A stretch of 64,000 nt of DNA from Rhizophagus clarus (taxonomy: Eukaryota > Glomeromycota > Glomeromycetes > Glomerales > Glomeraceae): assembly GCA_015698045.1 (NCBI GenBank), contig BLAL01000193.1:649001-713000 (forward strand), given 5' to 3'. A program made the translations under genes and the position numbers. The notes below the pieces were generated by a model, which was given only the letters and a program-made list of their open reading frames with translations, did no database searches and had not been told where the DNA came from. Shown here one piece after another: positions 30,451-45,808 of this stretch. Every line of letters starts with the position of its first letter. The first letter of the stretch is position 1.

Positions 30451-32699
30451 CTTTAACGGAAATCGGTTGAATCTAAACCTTAGTGCAACATATGTAACAT
30501 TCAACGAAATAAAATAGTTGCAAATTTTTATGTTTACCTAGTACAATTGATCGGCAAAAATAACGCCTTTTATTTTAGTACGTCCGAAATGTGGGCCAGG
30601 TTACGCCGAATATATTGCTTTAAAGTACAACTGTAAATGCCAATTTGCTTGACTATCTTAATTTGGCTTCGCATTTTTTTGTGTGTAATGTTTATCTTAA
30701 AAAAACTTTTTTGCGCTTTTTAAAAACGTTAAAGAATTAATAAAATATGTTTTTAAATATTATCATAAAGCAGCACAATTTTCACAATTCAATTAAATAA
30801 AAGTTCATTTGCATTTTATTAAATATTATAATATTATATTACATAAAATTTATGAAATTTTTATTAAAAAAAATTATAACTCAACAAATATTTAAACTAG
30901 TTCCATAAAAATCAGTATGCATGAACTTTAACATCTACGGAATAACATTATTTAAACTTGTTTCACTTGTTTCTCTTGGCCAAAGTATTCCAAACTTAAA
31001 TTATAACTTGAAGTAAAAAACAAAACGCGTCCCGGACTCCTAGTATTAAAAAAAGATCCATAACATCATGAAATTAATGCAAATTAATATTCAAGTGCCC
31101 CATATCTCAAATACAACACTCTTAAGCATTTTTCACATGTTTAATATGATCAAATGCCGAAATTATGTTGTGAAATCTCCAAGTAAATTCATAACAAACG
31201 CATTTTATATTGAGTATTTATATTTTACACCTGGAGTTCTGCTGCTAATGAAAATATTTAACTTTATTAAATAATAAAAATTATTAAAATGTTTTTAAAA
31301 AAATGAAAAAGGGAAGAAAGAGCGAAAAGAAAAGTTTTTAGTCGTGTCAAACGATAGACAAATGATTATAAACCAATCAGATTCTATTTATTTTGTCCCT
31401 ATGGGTACAGTCAGACAGACAATTTGACATTTTAGCGTAACATATCTCAGACGTGCTTTATTTTATCTAGTAGTTCACATGATATTTTAGTTACGTCAGA
31501 AATATCTCTTTTATACGAAACATGTGGATATCTAACCCTGTAATAATTAAATAAAAATTAATAAAATTGATTATATATAAATCATTTATAATGAATTGGT
31601 ATGCTAAAATTAGGAATAAATTACAATTACAGGCATGCATTGATTCTACAGTCTAACATCGATATGCCGATATTCGACATACCGATATACTATTAAAAAC
31701 TTGATATGTGAGGATATGTAAATATCGATATAAGTTGATAAACGATATTTTTTAAAATTGCATATATGTCCCGACATAAAGGTTTGACTGAATATGGTGA
31801 ATTTTATCATATAACCTATTGATTATGTTTTGTAAGTTAAATATATAAATTGATTACGACTAGTCAAAATGACATCAATTGATAAGCCATCATCCCTATC
31901 AATATTTTATTGAAACAAATAGTTACCTTATTAATATAAACAGGCTGTGTATTATTTATACGAGATCCATTCACATCACCGAAAATCATTTTACCAACAC
32001 TCACTTTACTGACGGGTAATTTTACCGACAATTTGTAGACTTACCGGCAAGATTTATTATACTGTTTCAAATGCAGATAAGGAATTGTGACATTTAAATT
32101 GCTGTTGATCCTTAATGGAAACAAATCAGTCTTGAAAAAATTCAAGTGATTTATACGATAATGAAGAGAAGGAAGTCAGTGATGTTTGATTTAATGGAAT
32201 TCACATAATTGGATAGTGAAGAAGTCTTACCGCTGAAATTATTGATGAAAAGATTGAAATTTTCATTTAGACAGAATATTAAAACAAACAAACCCATGGA
32301 AAAATATAGCTGATATAAAATTAGTTTATATTGTGTCAATTTTTAATCTGAGTATATTATTTTTAATCTGAGTATATTAACCAGAATTGATGCAATCTTA
32401 ACATAATTAAATTTAAATATATCGAAAATTTATAACATATATTACAAATATTAGTCATTAAAAGAAATATTGGCTTTGTATTTTTTATCGATAATCATAT
32501 ATAATACATTAATTGCATCTTTATTACCGTAAATACTGTCAAATTTTTATTATTTATTTTTAATTAGATATTATTCAAAACCATTATATAATTCTATATT
32601 TTTGCTAAAAATAAATAATTGAAAAGTTATTTTAAATAAAAACAATATATTTAAACTATAAGTAATAACTAAAATTAGTCAAACTAATTTTATTTGATT
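30323..32699. other. AT-rich intergenic DNA
   Basis: Opens with opposed T and A runs upstream of kinase A, then shows no supported gene. The short frames at 31068-31274 and 32151-32339 have no family features. Confidence 0.6.
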
Positions 32700-32759
32700 T
32701 TTATAGAAGAAATTCATTTAGTAAAATGTTTTAACAAAATAAAAAAAAAGAGTAAATAT

Positions 32760-34426
32760 ATTACCTGATTTATCTATCCACAATCCAACCTTTTGAAATG
32801 AATTAAAGTTAAAAATAGGATTAATTACTATACCGGTTACCAATAAACATAATTACTTAAATAATGTTGTTTGAATAACATTTGTAAAAAATAGGTAATT
32901 ATTACCAAGTATTAATATAAATGTTTGTTGTTATCAAAGTAATTTAAATTAACTTACCTGAATTTACTGGTTCTGGAAGATTTTTAAAACTTAAAGGTCT
33001 ACTGGCGTAGATTGCTTGTGGGTGTGTTTGAATATTGCTAGATCTTTTTCTACTTGATGATAAAATCAAATTAAACAGATTATATTCATCCATTTAAAAA
33101 TTAATATCATCATTGTTATTTTTATAATTGTCAACTCATATAATGTTTGATATTATTCCTTAGCAGTTGTTCTATTTTCTGGTTTAGCATCTCAACATTT
33201 AGTATCAAATCTGCGAGTAATTATGGTGTATATTCAAAAATGTTTGGTCTAAGTCCTTTGCATATTTTAAGAGCTAAACATAATTATGAGGAATATTGCT
33301 ATAATGAGTTTCCTCAAATATAAGGTCATTCATTATTACTGCGAATGAATAAATATCAGATGTTTTGTATATTAGTACATACGTAAAACTTCCGGTGCTA
33401 CATAAGGTAACATTCCGTAGATTCCTTCGTTTTTAACTGAGTGCCTTTCATTATTTGCTGGTTGACACATTCCTAAATCACTTATATCTAGATAATTATT
33501 CCTGTACAAAATATTACCTGAATGAAAATCTTTATGAACTTTTCCAGCGTTATGAATATCTTGAAGTTCTCTTGCAATTAACATTAATTTATTAATTTTT
33601 GAAACATATGTTAATCTTTTGTGATTCAGATAATAATTTCTTAAATTTCCATTTTCACAATATTTTAAAACCATCATATAATCTTTGGTAATCGGATCTT
33701 GCATTGATTTATTTCATAAAATCGAATAACATCCCAAAGATAAATTTGAAGATGAGTTTTGATCTAATATAATATTAGAAGAGAAGAGTTTTTTATAAAT
33801 ACATTAAACAAATTAAACATAACTTATTTGTAAATACAATACCTCATTTAAAAATTCAGTACTTATACAAGAAGAATTATCCAAAGTTTTTAATGCAACT
33901 TTTTCAACATTTTCCCTTTTTTTCACTTTAGGTTTTCAACATCTCGACAATAAATACATCCTTCAGGTCAATTAGCCGAATAAATTTTACCAAAACCACT
34001 CTGGCAATATAAGTAAAATCATCAAAATTTTCAAATGGTATCCATTCAAGAAATTGTTGTATTAATTTATCAATATCTTTATTTCCACTAGTCCAATTTG
34101 TAAAGTTATCCTTAAATCTTTTAGCATTACAAAGTTGACACCTACATTCACTTGTGCCAGGTTCATTACACTCACTCTACATATGATCCATATGCTTTTT
34201 TTCTCTTTTCCAAGTCATTCATATAAACCAATTTTTTCATCTGCTTCTTCTGTTAATTCAGTAGTAGGAATTGTAATATATTTTTTTTAAGATACATTTA
34301 TACAAATAATAATATTGTTATTACCGAGTTTACGAAATTCAATAATGTTATATAATTAATGATAAAAGGAATTATCTGATATTTAATACGTTCCCGTAAA
34401 TATTTTTTATTTTCTATAGGATTCAT
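32760..34426 (-). pseudogene. Kinase B, decayed paralogue of kinase A
   Basis: The start (MNPIENKKY, ATG 34426) and every later block of kinase A can be followed, but with many lesions. The stretch 33372-33704 still reads the catalytic part: HKDFHSGNIL, DLGMCQP and LPYVAPEVL. The glycine-loop exon near 33900-34190 has frameshifts and a lost Cys block, the C-lobe near 33100-33360 has deletions, and the tail micro-exons near 32762-32800 are degenerate. Same orientation as kinase A, so probably an old tandem duplicate. Confidence 0.85.
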
Positions 34427-35618
34427 TTTTTTTTTTTGATATTTCTATATCAATATAATTTGGATTTGTTTATATGTAATGTAGATTATAATTTAATTTA
34501 ATTTTTTTTTTTAATTCAAAGAAACATTCACCGAAGAAATATATTTTTTTCTTTTTTTATAAAAAAAAGGTTACCGGAATTTGGTTCACAAATAAATCTT
34601 TGTGCAACACGTGTAATATTTAATAATAATTTCGATGATACTTGTTATAATTGGTCAGCCAAAAATTGACATAATAGGTCATATGATATTTTAGTTAGAC
34701 GTCAATAAACAACTTCGAGAGCTGAGGGTTAGCTCTGTATGGCGTACGCTTAGTAGTTTGAGAGAATCTACTAAAAAACCGGATCACATCTCACAGGATT
34801 TATCTATCCCCCAAATCATTCTGTATACTAATTACTTTATTTTAATCATGACTAAACTTATTAGAATTTTCTGAGGGTTTTAGTAAATTTCACATTATTA
34901 ATTTCTATCAAAAATTCTGTACCAACGAAAATCCAAACCCACTAATGCATTTATCTAATTTAATAGATAGATATCCAACCGAATGACTTTTAAATAAAGT
35001 AATTACAATATGATGGTAATTTCCGCTTTGTGAAATAATATAATGTTTTAGTTATTATTTATATACGAGAAATATATATAATATCAATATAATTATTAAA
35101 ATTTATTGTCGTTAATACAAAAGGGTATCATATATATATCATTCGAAATTGATGTTATATGACGATCAAACGCAAGGAGGTACGAAAATAACATTATAAG
35201 GTTTCTATTTAGGTATATAAATATCGAATTTCCATGGTAAAATGGGGAATAAAATTATGAATCTTGGATATTGTATGTACCTGGTGGATACATAATTTGT
35301 ACCATATAAACAAATTTATCCCCCGATCGGCACCATTTACATGTTTATGCAAATATAGTTATACCTACTGGGCTGCAAATTTTATATTATTTATGCATTC
35401 CTGCAGTAAAATTAACTATTGGATTATACTATTGATTATACTATTGAATATCGATTATACTATTGATTATACTATTGATTATACTATTATTTTTGAGTGT
35501 AATAGTTTTGAAGCTTTTATTCATTTTTTTATTTTTTAAAATGGAAAATAAAAAAAAAAATGGGCGAAAGAAATAGAAACAATAAACTATACTTATACTC
35601 ACTGGTGAGAACGTGATA
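34427..35618. other. AT-rich intergenic DNA
   Basis: No gene recognised. A short ATTGATTATACT tandem repeat lies at about 35425-35490. Confidence 0.6.
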
Positions 35619-35626
35619 GTTGTGAT

Positions 35627-36045
35627 TAGGGATGGCAACGGTCACGGTTATTAACCGGTCATACCGTGACCGATATCGGTCGGTCAAAGGCTTCTGACCG
35701 ACCGTTTAACCGACCGTTTTGACCGACCGTTTGACCGACCGTTTAACCGACTGTTAACCGACCATTTAGCTAATCTTATGCATTTGACATCTCTTTTAAC
35801 GAATTTAATCAATAAAAAATTCAAATAACGTTTCTTTTCGCTAACAAAAACACTTTTTAACGTTTTGTCTTGATTAAATTCGTTAAAAAGAAAAAAGTGG
35901 TCGGTTAAACGGTCGGTTAAACGGTCGGTCAAACGGTCGGTTAAACGGTCAGAAAAACGGTCAGCCAAAACGGTCGGTCGGTCAAAGGCCCTTAACCGGT
36001 TATGACCGACCGATAACCGACCGTGACCGACCGTTGCCATCCCTA
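35627..36045. mobile_element. hAT-type foldback MITE, 419 bp
   Basis: Ends TAGGGATGGCAACGG and its complement, flanked by a perfect 8-bp duplication GTTGTGAT (35619-35626 and 36046-36053). Nearly the whole element is one palindrome. ACCGACCGTTT-type motifs are arrayed in both arms, and the loop arms (TTTTAACGAATTTAATCA near 35793 and its complement near 35872) also pair. No coding capacity. The 8-bp duplication and TIR make a hAT origin likely; its autonomous parent is not in this window, since its TIR differs from that of the 1611-6392 element. Confidence 0.88.
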
Positions 36046-36314
36046 GTTGTGATATACTATAAAACAAACTCTTACTATTGTGTAAATGGCAGGGATAAAT
36101 CAATAACATCCCGGCTAATTGGATGATCGGCCTATCGGCCGAACATTTATCCGATCCTAGTAAAATTCTACTTGGCCTATCTGCTATAAGTAATACATAT
36201 AATTAGCCATTTTTGGCTTAAAATTATTTAATGTTGCACGTACTTAAATTTTTTTTTTTTTTTAAATTTTTACGTTTCAACTTTATTATATTTTTAAATC
36301 TCAACGCAATTTAG

Positions 36315-38159
36315 ATGGAAATATCAAAAGTGAACTCTGAAAAACATCTAAGGAATTTATGGAAATTTGACCATCGATACCAGGTAAAAAAAAAAAAAAA
36401 AAAAAAAATTTCATTTATTAAAATAATTATATTGAATTTATATAATTTAATTAATAACATCTTATTGTATAAATAATTATTTTTAAAAGTTACATGTTAC
36501 AATTACTACTCTTAGTTCAACAGAAGAAATAGATAAAAGAATAGTTCATATAAATGATATAGAAAAAAGAAAACAAGCATATGGAATATGTGGAGAGTGT
36601 AATGAACCTGGTACAGGAGAAAATTGGTGTCAACCTTGTAATGCTAAAAGATTTAAGGATAATTTTATAAATTGGACTAGTGGAAATAAAGATATTGATG
36701 AATTTATACAACGATCACAACTTGATGCTGTATATTATACAAAATACCTTGAATGGATACCTTTTGAAAATTTTAAAGATGTTACTTTTGTTACTAGGGG
36801 CGGTTTTGGCAAAATATATTCAGCTAAATGGTCTGAAGGAAATATTGTTTCTTGGGATATTGAAAATCAAGAATGGAAAAGAATGAGTCAAAATGTCATC
36901 TTGAAAAGTTTGGATGATTCTTTTTGTATAAATACAAATTTTTTAAATGAGGTAACTAAGAAAATTCATAACTTATTTAATTAAAATATCACTTATTTAA
37001 TTAAAACTATCATAATTATCACTTATTAAAAATTTTTATAATTTTATTAGGTTAAATCACATCTTCAGATTTATCTTACGGATGTAATTCAATGTTATGG
37101 AATAACTCAAGATCCAAATACAAAAAATTATATGATGGTTTTATATTATTGCAATGGTGGAAATTTAAGAAATAATTATTTAAATAATGGATTAGGATAT
37201 AATTTAAAAATTTATAATTTAAAACGAATTGCGGGTGGACTTTTAGATATTCATAATGCAGGTAAAATTCATAAAGACCTTCATTCGGGAAATATATTAT
37301 TTGATTATATTCCATATATAAGTGATTTAGGAATGTGTCAACCAGTAAATAATGAGGATCAATCAAATGGAAACAAAGGAATTTATGGAGTTTTACCTTA
37401 TGTAGCACCAGAAGTTTTACGTGGATATCAATATACAAAAGCATCTGATATTTACTCATTTGGAATAGTAATGAATGAATATTTATCTGAAGAAATTCCT
37501 TATAATAATATTCCTCATGATCATGTTTTGACTATTAAAATATGTAAAGGACTTAGACCAAATATTTTTGAATATACACCAAAATTACTTGTAAATCTAA
37601 TTACTAGGTGTTGGGATACTAAAGCCGAAAATAGACCAACTGCTAAAGAAGTATTTCAAAAATTAGATAATTGGTGTAATAAAAAATATGAAGATGATAA
37701 AATCTATTCTCAAATTGATGAATATAAGAACAAAATCACATTAAAGAGATTAAAGAGATCGAGTAATAACAATTCCGATAGTATTCAGACACATCCACAA
37801 GCAATCTATACTAGTAGGTTCATAAATATCAAAGAACTTTCAGTACTGGATAATTCAGGTAATTTGATTCTAATTCACTTTGATCATTTTATTTATAATA
37901 CTAATTACAAAAATTTTTTTTTTTTATAGATGCTATTCAATCAACATTAAGTAAGTGATGTCTTTATTAATACAAACCAATATATATGTTTTGACATAAT
38001 ATTTTAATTATTTTATAGTTTCAAAATGTTTTGATTGCCAATTAGATGAATCAGGTAATAAAGATATTTCCTTATTTTGTTGATATTTTATTTATTAATT
38101 TTATTTATTTTATAGATCTTAATGAAATTAATCAAGATAATGACGATGTTGTCGTATGA
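36315..38159 (+). CDS. Tyrosine-kinase-like protein kinase C
   Basis: Six exons, 36315-36383, 36490-36951, 37051-37858, 37930-37950, 38019-38054 and 38116-38159, giving 479 residues. The micro-exon lengths (21 and 36 bp) equal those of kinase A. Exon 1 is unlike that of A (MEISKVNSEKHLRNLWKFDHRYQ). The same Cys cluster (CGECNEPGTGENWCQPC), glycine loop (RGGFGKIY), VILK lysine, HKDLHSGN, DLG and VAPEVL motifs are present. It is in opposite orientation to copies A and B, with the hAT MITE between B and C. The A-run in the first intron's donor side is long but keeps GT. It looks functional. Confidence 0.88.
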
Positions 38160-39351
38160 ACTTATAAGAATCAAGGAATGTCGTAGCTAAACATTTTATA
38201 TTAACTTATTATTTATAGCATTTATGTATTACGTCTCGGTCATTTACAGTACGTTCGTATTTAAGATTTTTTGCTAAAAATAAAAATATAATATTGCTGT
38301 ATTAAGTACTACTATATTGCTATTATTCCCTAATTCTAAATTTCTTGATTTTAATCTTTATAATTTCATAAAATCAGTTAAATTTTAACGGTTTAATTTT
38401 TTGTCTCTTGAGCATTTTCCTAACATTTGATTTTAAAAATAAAAATTGAAATCTTCATCAAACATTAACCTTTTTCTTCTATAAAAAAATGATGAGAAAA
38501 AGAGGGATTTCAAAGAGGGATCTCACTTTTCTCCTTATTTTTAAGGAAAAGGTACCACATAATGTTATTTTAAAAGTATTTTTTTTTTTTTATGTAATTT
38601 AAAAATTTGTAAAAAAATAAAATTAACGCGAAAAAGTGTATGAAAATAATAAAAACATTAACATCATAAATGAAAATCATTTTTTTATATCTTATACTAA
38701 TGTCCAATTCAATGATGATATACAGTACATCAAACTAAATTTGATTATCTTTTCGATACATCATCAATCATGATCGTTTATCAAAACAATTAACATTTTT
38801 TTTTTTTTTAAACAAATTGTGTAAACAACTTGAAAAATCATTTAAAAAGAATTTTTTGTTACCAAGTTTTTGTTATTTACAATCTTTTAACGTTTCTGGA
38901 ATTTGTTTCCTAATGATCAATAAACTTAAAATCATCAATCTTCCCTTTTAATCCTTTTTTTTCTTCTATCCAACTACGAAAGATCATTTCCATCAAGCTC
39001 GTTCATCAAGATCATCCTCACCTCAAGCCCATCCCTCTCTCTCTATCTCATTTCTCACCAAGTAAACCTTTAAAGTTCAAAATCTTAATTAGTACACTGA
39101 CGATTATTTAAATTATGATCGTGAATCGTTTAGAAAATATATTTTTTAGCAACAAATTCATAACATAAAGCAGACTTTGGTAAATCATCAGATATACACA
39201 ATAACTTTTAATAATAAAAAAATTGCTCTTTATTTTATTTAGATCTGCATTGTTTATACAATAATTTACGTGGTTAAATCTGTTTAAATAAGTACAAAGA
39301 ATATATGACTATCTTGCTTAACCATTGATGACAAACACTTTTGAACGCACG
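38160..39351. other. Intergenic DNA between kinase C and the E2 cluster
   Basis: AT-rich; a C/T-rich patch near 38985-39060 stands out in composition but gives no supported frame. Confidence 0.6.
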
Positions 39352-40520
<1,169 letters not shown>

Positions 40521-41224
40521 TTCGGTTATTTAGAAAAAAAAAAAAAAAAAAAAAGGTTTAAAAAGTAATACGGGAAAGTTGGTAAAAGATATACCGTAAA
40601 GGTTGTTGAATGAAAAAAAAGGCGCCTTTTTATGTTTCTATTGTTGCTTAATTTGTTGAAATGAAAATGTGTTAATCATATGCTTATTTCTTTTAGATGA
40701 ACCTTAAAAAAGAATTTCTTTGTTCTACTATATTGTCTTTAAAGTTTATGTATTACAGCTCACGTGATAAGTTTTTTGTCGGGATCTCCGGGAACTTAAC
40801 CTCATTTTATAGTAATAATGAATCATTCTAATTCATTTTTTAAAAAAATTATGTATATACATCAAATTATATCATAAAATGTCATCGTAGGTCACCAAAA
40901 TTTCCCACAGACACATTTATAATGGTTAATGTTATTCTTTATATAGGTTGGCGATTATATTTCGATCACATGAATAAATAATTAAATGTGTTTGACAAAT
41001 AAAAATATAAAAAAAAGAAATTACACAAAATAACGACATTCTCTTTAAGTTAGAATGTGTTGAGGATTTCAAACACAAAATTATATATATAAAACTTTGA
41101 TCTAGAAGATTACACTTAATTTGAGAAATACAAAATCGTTAATATATTTAATATAATACATTATAATTTAGATAATGAAAAAAATGGGAATGAAATAAAA
41201 TAGTAATATGTTGTAGTTTTTGTT

Positions 41225-42072
<848 letters not shown>

Positions 42073-42739
42073 TTCATTTACAGGAAAACAATTTTGAAAA
42101 AGGAATTATAATAAAACAAGAATTTAGTTCATTTATATATATATTGATTTAACTATTACCCAATTTGTTATCTTGAATGCTTTGAATTATTGCAATCCAA
42201 AAAAAGAATTTCTTTGTCTTGAAAAACACTATGATTAACTCAATGAAACACTTTATTAGTGACATGATCGACATGACTGCTTTCTCTTTATGAAATACAT
42301 ACTTTTTTATAATAGTTCAATTCCGATGCTTGTGTTACTTTACGCCTAAACTCTATTTTGTTAGGAGCAAACGTAATACAAAAAAATATCTTTGGATCGT
42401 TACTACATTATAACTGCGTTCACCGAAAAACAATAAAATAAAACAATCAACATTTATTATACTAAATTTTGAATATCATGTCCTAACGCTAATTGCCCTA
42501 TGATATCACATCACTAGCTAAACTAAAGAAATAATAAAATTTGATAATGTCGATATGATGATTGGTGATTCCATCTCTTTCACTTTTATGCTATAGAATT
42601 AATTTAATAATAATTGTGGGGTTTATATTACAGATTACGAATGATAGTTCGTCCGATGGATCCAAGTCATTAGTCATTACACTACATATCAAAACAAATA
42701 ATTAATATTGTAACAGCATGATTGCTAGTACTAAGAACT

Positions 42740-43618
42740 TCATAATCGATTATACTCACTAGCATATTTACGTGTCCATTTCTTGCAAGTATCTTCATAA
42801 CGAGTACGATCAGTCTTATATAAATATGCATTTTCGGGTATGAGTGGATTGTCTAATATTTTTTTTTTTTTAAAAAAAAAGAATTATTTATAATCAACTC
42901 ATAGTTTAAGATATAAATGTGAAAAATAATAAACAATTACCCGGATTTGGTTTAATTAACAAATCGCGGATTGACATGAGCACTTTAAAAATAAAAAGGT
43001 TTGATTGATTTTTTTTTTATACTGTAGCAGTATGCTTTGTATATAAAGAATTACAATTAATTTTACCCTCCGAGATGGAAATTCCTGGTGACCATCGATT
43101 ATCTAGATCCACACATATGATTCCATTACTGCTAATATTCGTATGATAAATTTTTGTTGTAAATTTTATCTATGTATAATAATAATTGTATGGTGAGCCA
43201 ATATTTCAATTATCCAATAAGCACATCGTATCTGCTATTTATATACCTTTGGTGGTTTGAAAGGATAATCTGTAGAGAAAAGAATATCAAGGAAGAATAT
43301 ACCACCGGCATATGGAGAATCAGACTAATCCAATTTATACCATAATATGAAATCAAGGGTAAATATTACGTTTTTTTCAAAAATATGAAATTTTAAAAAG
43401 TATTTACAGGGCCCAAAATTACTGCATGCCAATGGAAAGGATCATCATCAATAGGACCAGCACCACAAAATGGCAATGGATTCCGTTCTAAATCTTTCAA
43501 TTCCTAATAATATACATAATCGATATGTAAAAAAAAGTTGAATAAATACAAATAATACTATCTCTCGACCTAAAGTTATTGAGCTCTAAACCTACGTTGT
43601 GAATTCTTTTAGCGCTAA
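42740..43618 (-). pseudogene. Third UBC4/5-type E2 copy, decaying
   Basis: Exon blocks 2-6 are recognisable: ELKDLERNPLPFCGAGP, then DYPFKPPK, then NGIICVDL with the catalytic Cys still present, then DLLIKPNP and LYKTDRTRYEDTCKKWTRKYASE. The first exon (about 43594-43618) has lost its ATG and has a 1-bp deletion. HPN is changed to HTN, one codon is missing after the active site, the VLLSICS helix is scrambled, and the stop has moved so that four residues (YNRL) are added. Probably non-functional. Confidence 0.8.
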
Positions 43619-45808
43619 GAATGGCTCTATTCATGTCGTTTGTCAAATAATGAAAAAAATTATGCGTTGCAAAGCTTGCAGTTTTAAATATTTGTCCACA
43701 TCCACGTGACAAGATACACCCTAACTCGGTATGGCAATGATACAATCATTTGAATATCAATGAACAACTGATTAAAGAAAAAATAATGAAGTGAATATTT
43801 TTAGACAGGTTCGGAGTCATTCCGAAATATACTTGATAAAACGAGTATAATTCCGAATTTCATTATGTTCTGATTGACATATTGCCGAATTTTATTATTT
43901 TATTATGATAAAATTGATAAAAATATTATTATTAATAACTTTTTGACTAATAATGAGTCCATTTTTACGTATGATTTACGGTTGGTTTGTCTAAATTAAA
44001 TTTCTTTTTTCGCTGGATAAATTGTTATATCCCTAAATAACTTATAGTTTTAATAAGTTTCACAATCTAATTACATTTTTATATGCTGCTACTATATAAG
44101 AAATCTGTGTATGCGGAATGTTTACGGGTGTATACGGAAAAATTAATATATATCGAAATATATACAGAATTTTTGAACTTAGCTTTTATTTATTGATTTA
44201 TTTATTGTTATCGACCGACTCGTGTAATTACAAATACATAGAAAAAAAAGACTAAAATCTATACAGAGAATAAAATCTATTAAATATATTACGTAAAACT
44301 AAACCCTTGTCCAGCAGCGGACGTCAGCCTTTTTGAACTTGGCTTTTATTTATAAATAAATAATTTTTATCGTCATTCTACGTGATCACATGATTTTGTT
44401 ATGATACGTTTTTTTTAATAAACCTTGCCTTGATCTTCCAACCGATCTTCCAGTTGGTCTTCCAGTTGATCTTCGTTTCCAGTCATTTTTCTTGATTTTT
44501 TATTCTTTATCTTTTTTATTTTTTATTTTTTTACTTCTCTTTAAAAAATTTTTCTTTTATCTGTTGCTCCTTTTTTTTTATTCCCACCCGCTACCCTTCT
44601 TTTTGAAAAAAAATTTTATTTTTGTCCTCTAAAAAAAATTTTTTTTTTCTTTATTCCATCCATTATCTTTTCTCTTTTTTTGAAAAAATTTTCTTTTTAT
44701 TTTTGCCCTTTTTATAGAAATTTTTTTTTTATTTTTTTAACTTTGTCATCTCCCTTTAAAAAATTTTTATTTTATTTTCCCAATTTCGTTACCCTTTCAA
44801 ATAAAAAACTTTTTGATTTATTCTTTTATTCTCACTTATATTTATTCTTTTTTATTTTGTAGACCATATTTTTTTTTGGCTGCTTGTTTCCTTTTTTTTT
44901 TGTGAAACCTGACTCTTGGAGACTTGGACGATTGCAGGTACTATATTTGGAGGAGTTTTGGCTTCCAATTGAGTCAAAGAAGCGTTCTTATATATTTTTT
45001 TTTTTGTGTTGTCTGACTCCAGAAGGTTCGGAAGAACCCAGAATTATAGGAAGTGTTGGTCTAATTGAGTTAAAGAAACATACTAATGTTTCTTTTCATT
45101 TATTTTGAAGAATAGGTTATTTCTTTGGATTAAGTACTTCTGGAGGCTTTGTTTAATATTTTTATTTGATATTTTATTTTTTATTTTTTACTTGATTCAA
45201 TAAATTTAACTAAATTGTAATATAAATAATAATTAATTTAGCAAATAATGTAAATTCCGTCATTTGTCCATTTTTTGAGATGACCCCTGAATGACCTTCG
45301 AATGACCTAGTCATTTGGTCATTTGTCATTTGAGTCATTTAAAATTAATTCTTTATAATTTAGGCCAAGTTTACGACGTGAAAAATTTTATCAAAATTGG
45401 ATGAATAGTTTTGGTCAGTATTATGATTAGAATTGGATTATTTTATATTTTTAATTAGTAAAACAGAGAAATAGAAAAATAAAGAAAATGTATGAATAAA
45501 AAAAAAAATTTTTTTTTTTTAAGTACTTCACTCAAAAATTCTAAAGAAAAAGTTTACACCTTATCATATCACGTGAGTTACCGAAAAATCTATAACAGGA
45601 TAATTATCCGGTTATTGGTTTTAGCCTATGTGGCTATTTTTTTGCGGCAAAAATGATTCATGCTTCAATATGCCCTAAATGTTGCACGATGTATACGCCG
45701 TATAGATTTGTAACACGATTGCGCCTTAAAAATGATCATCCTTAAAAATAAAATAAAATAAATAAATAAATAAAATAATCTTTTATTATTGTTAATTAAT
45801 AATAAAAA
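43619..45808. other. AT-rich intergenic DNA with dispersed short repeats
   Basis: Contains a direct repeat of TTTTGAACTTRGCTTTTATTTAT at about 44171 and 44332, a CTTCCAGTTGRTCTTC repeat near 44435-44475, T-rich pyrimidine tracts at 44500-44880, and ATGACC/GTCATTTG motifs at about 45255-45345. No supported gene. Confidence 0.55.

Noticed and set aside
35684-36109. 141-codon frame rich in DRLTDRLTDR
   Set aside because: It runs through the motif array of the 419-bp MITE and past its end.
43497-43745. 82-codon minus-strand frame as a new gene
   Set aside because: It only covers the damaged first exon of the third E2 copy and its upstream flank.
44884-45108. 74-codon frame starting MFPFFFVKPDSW
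   Set aside because: Lies in a pyrimidine-rich tract with internally repeated sequence (GAGTYAAAGAA) and shows no protein family features.
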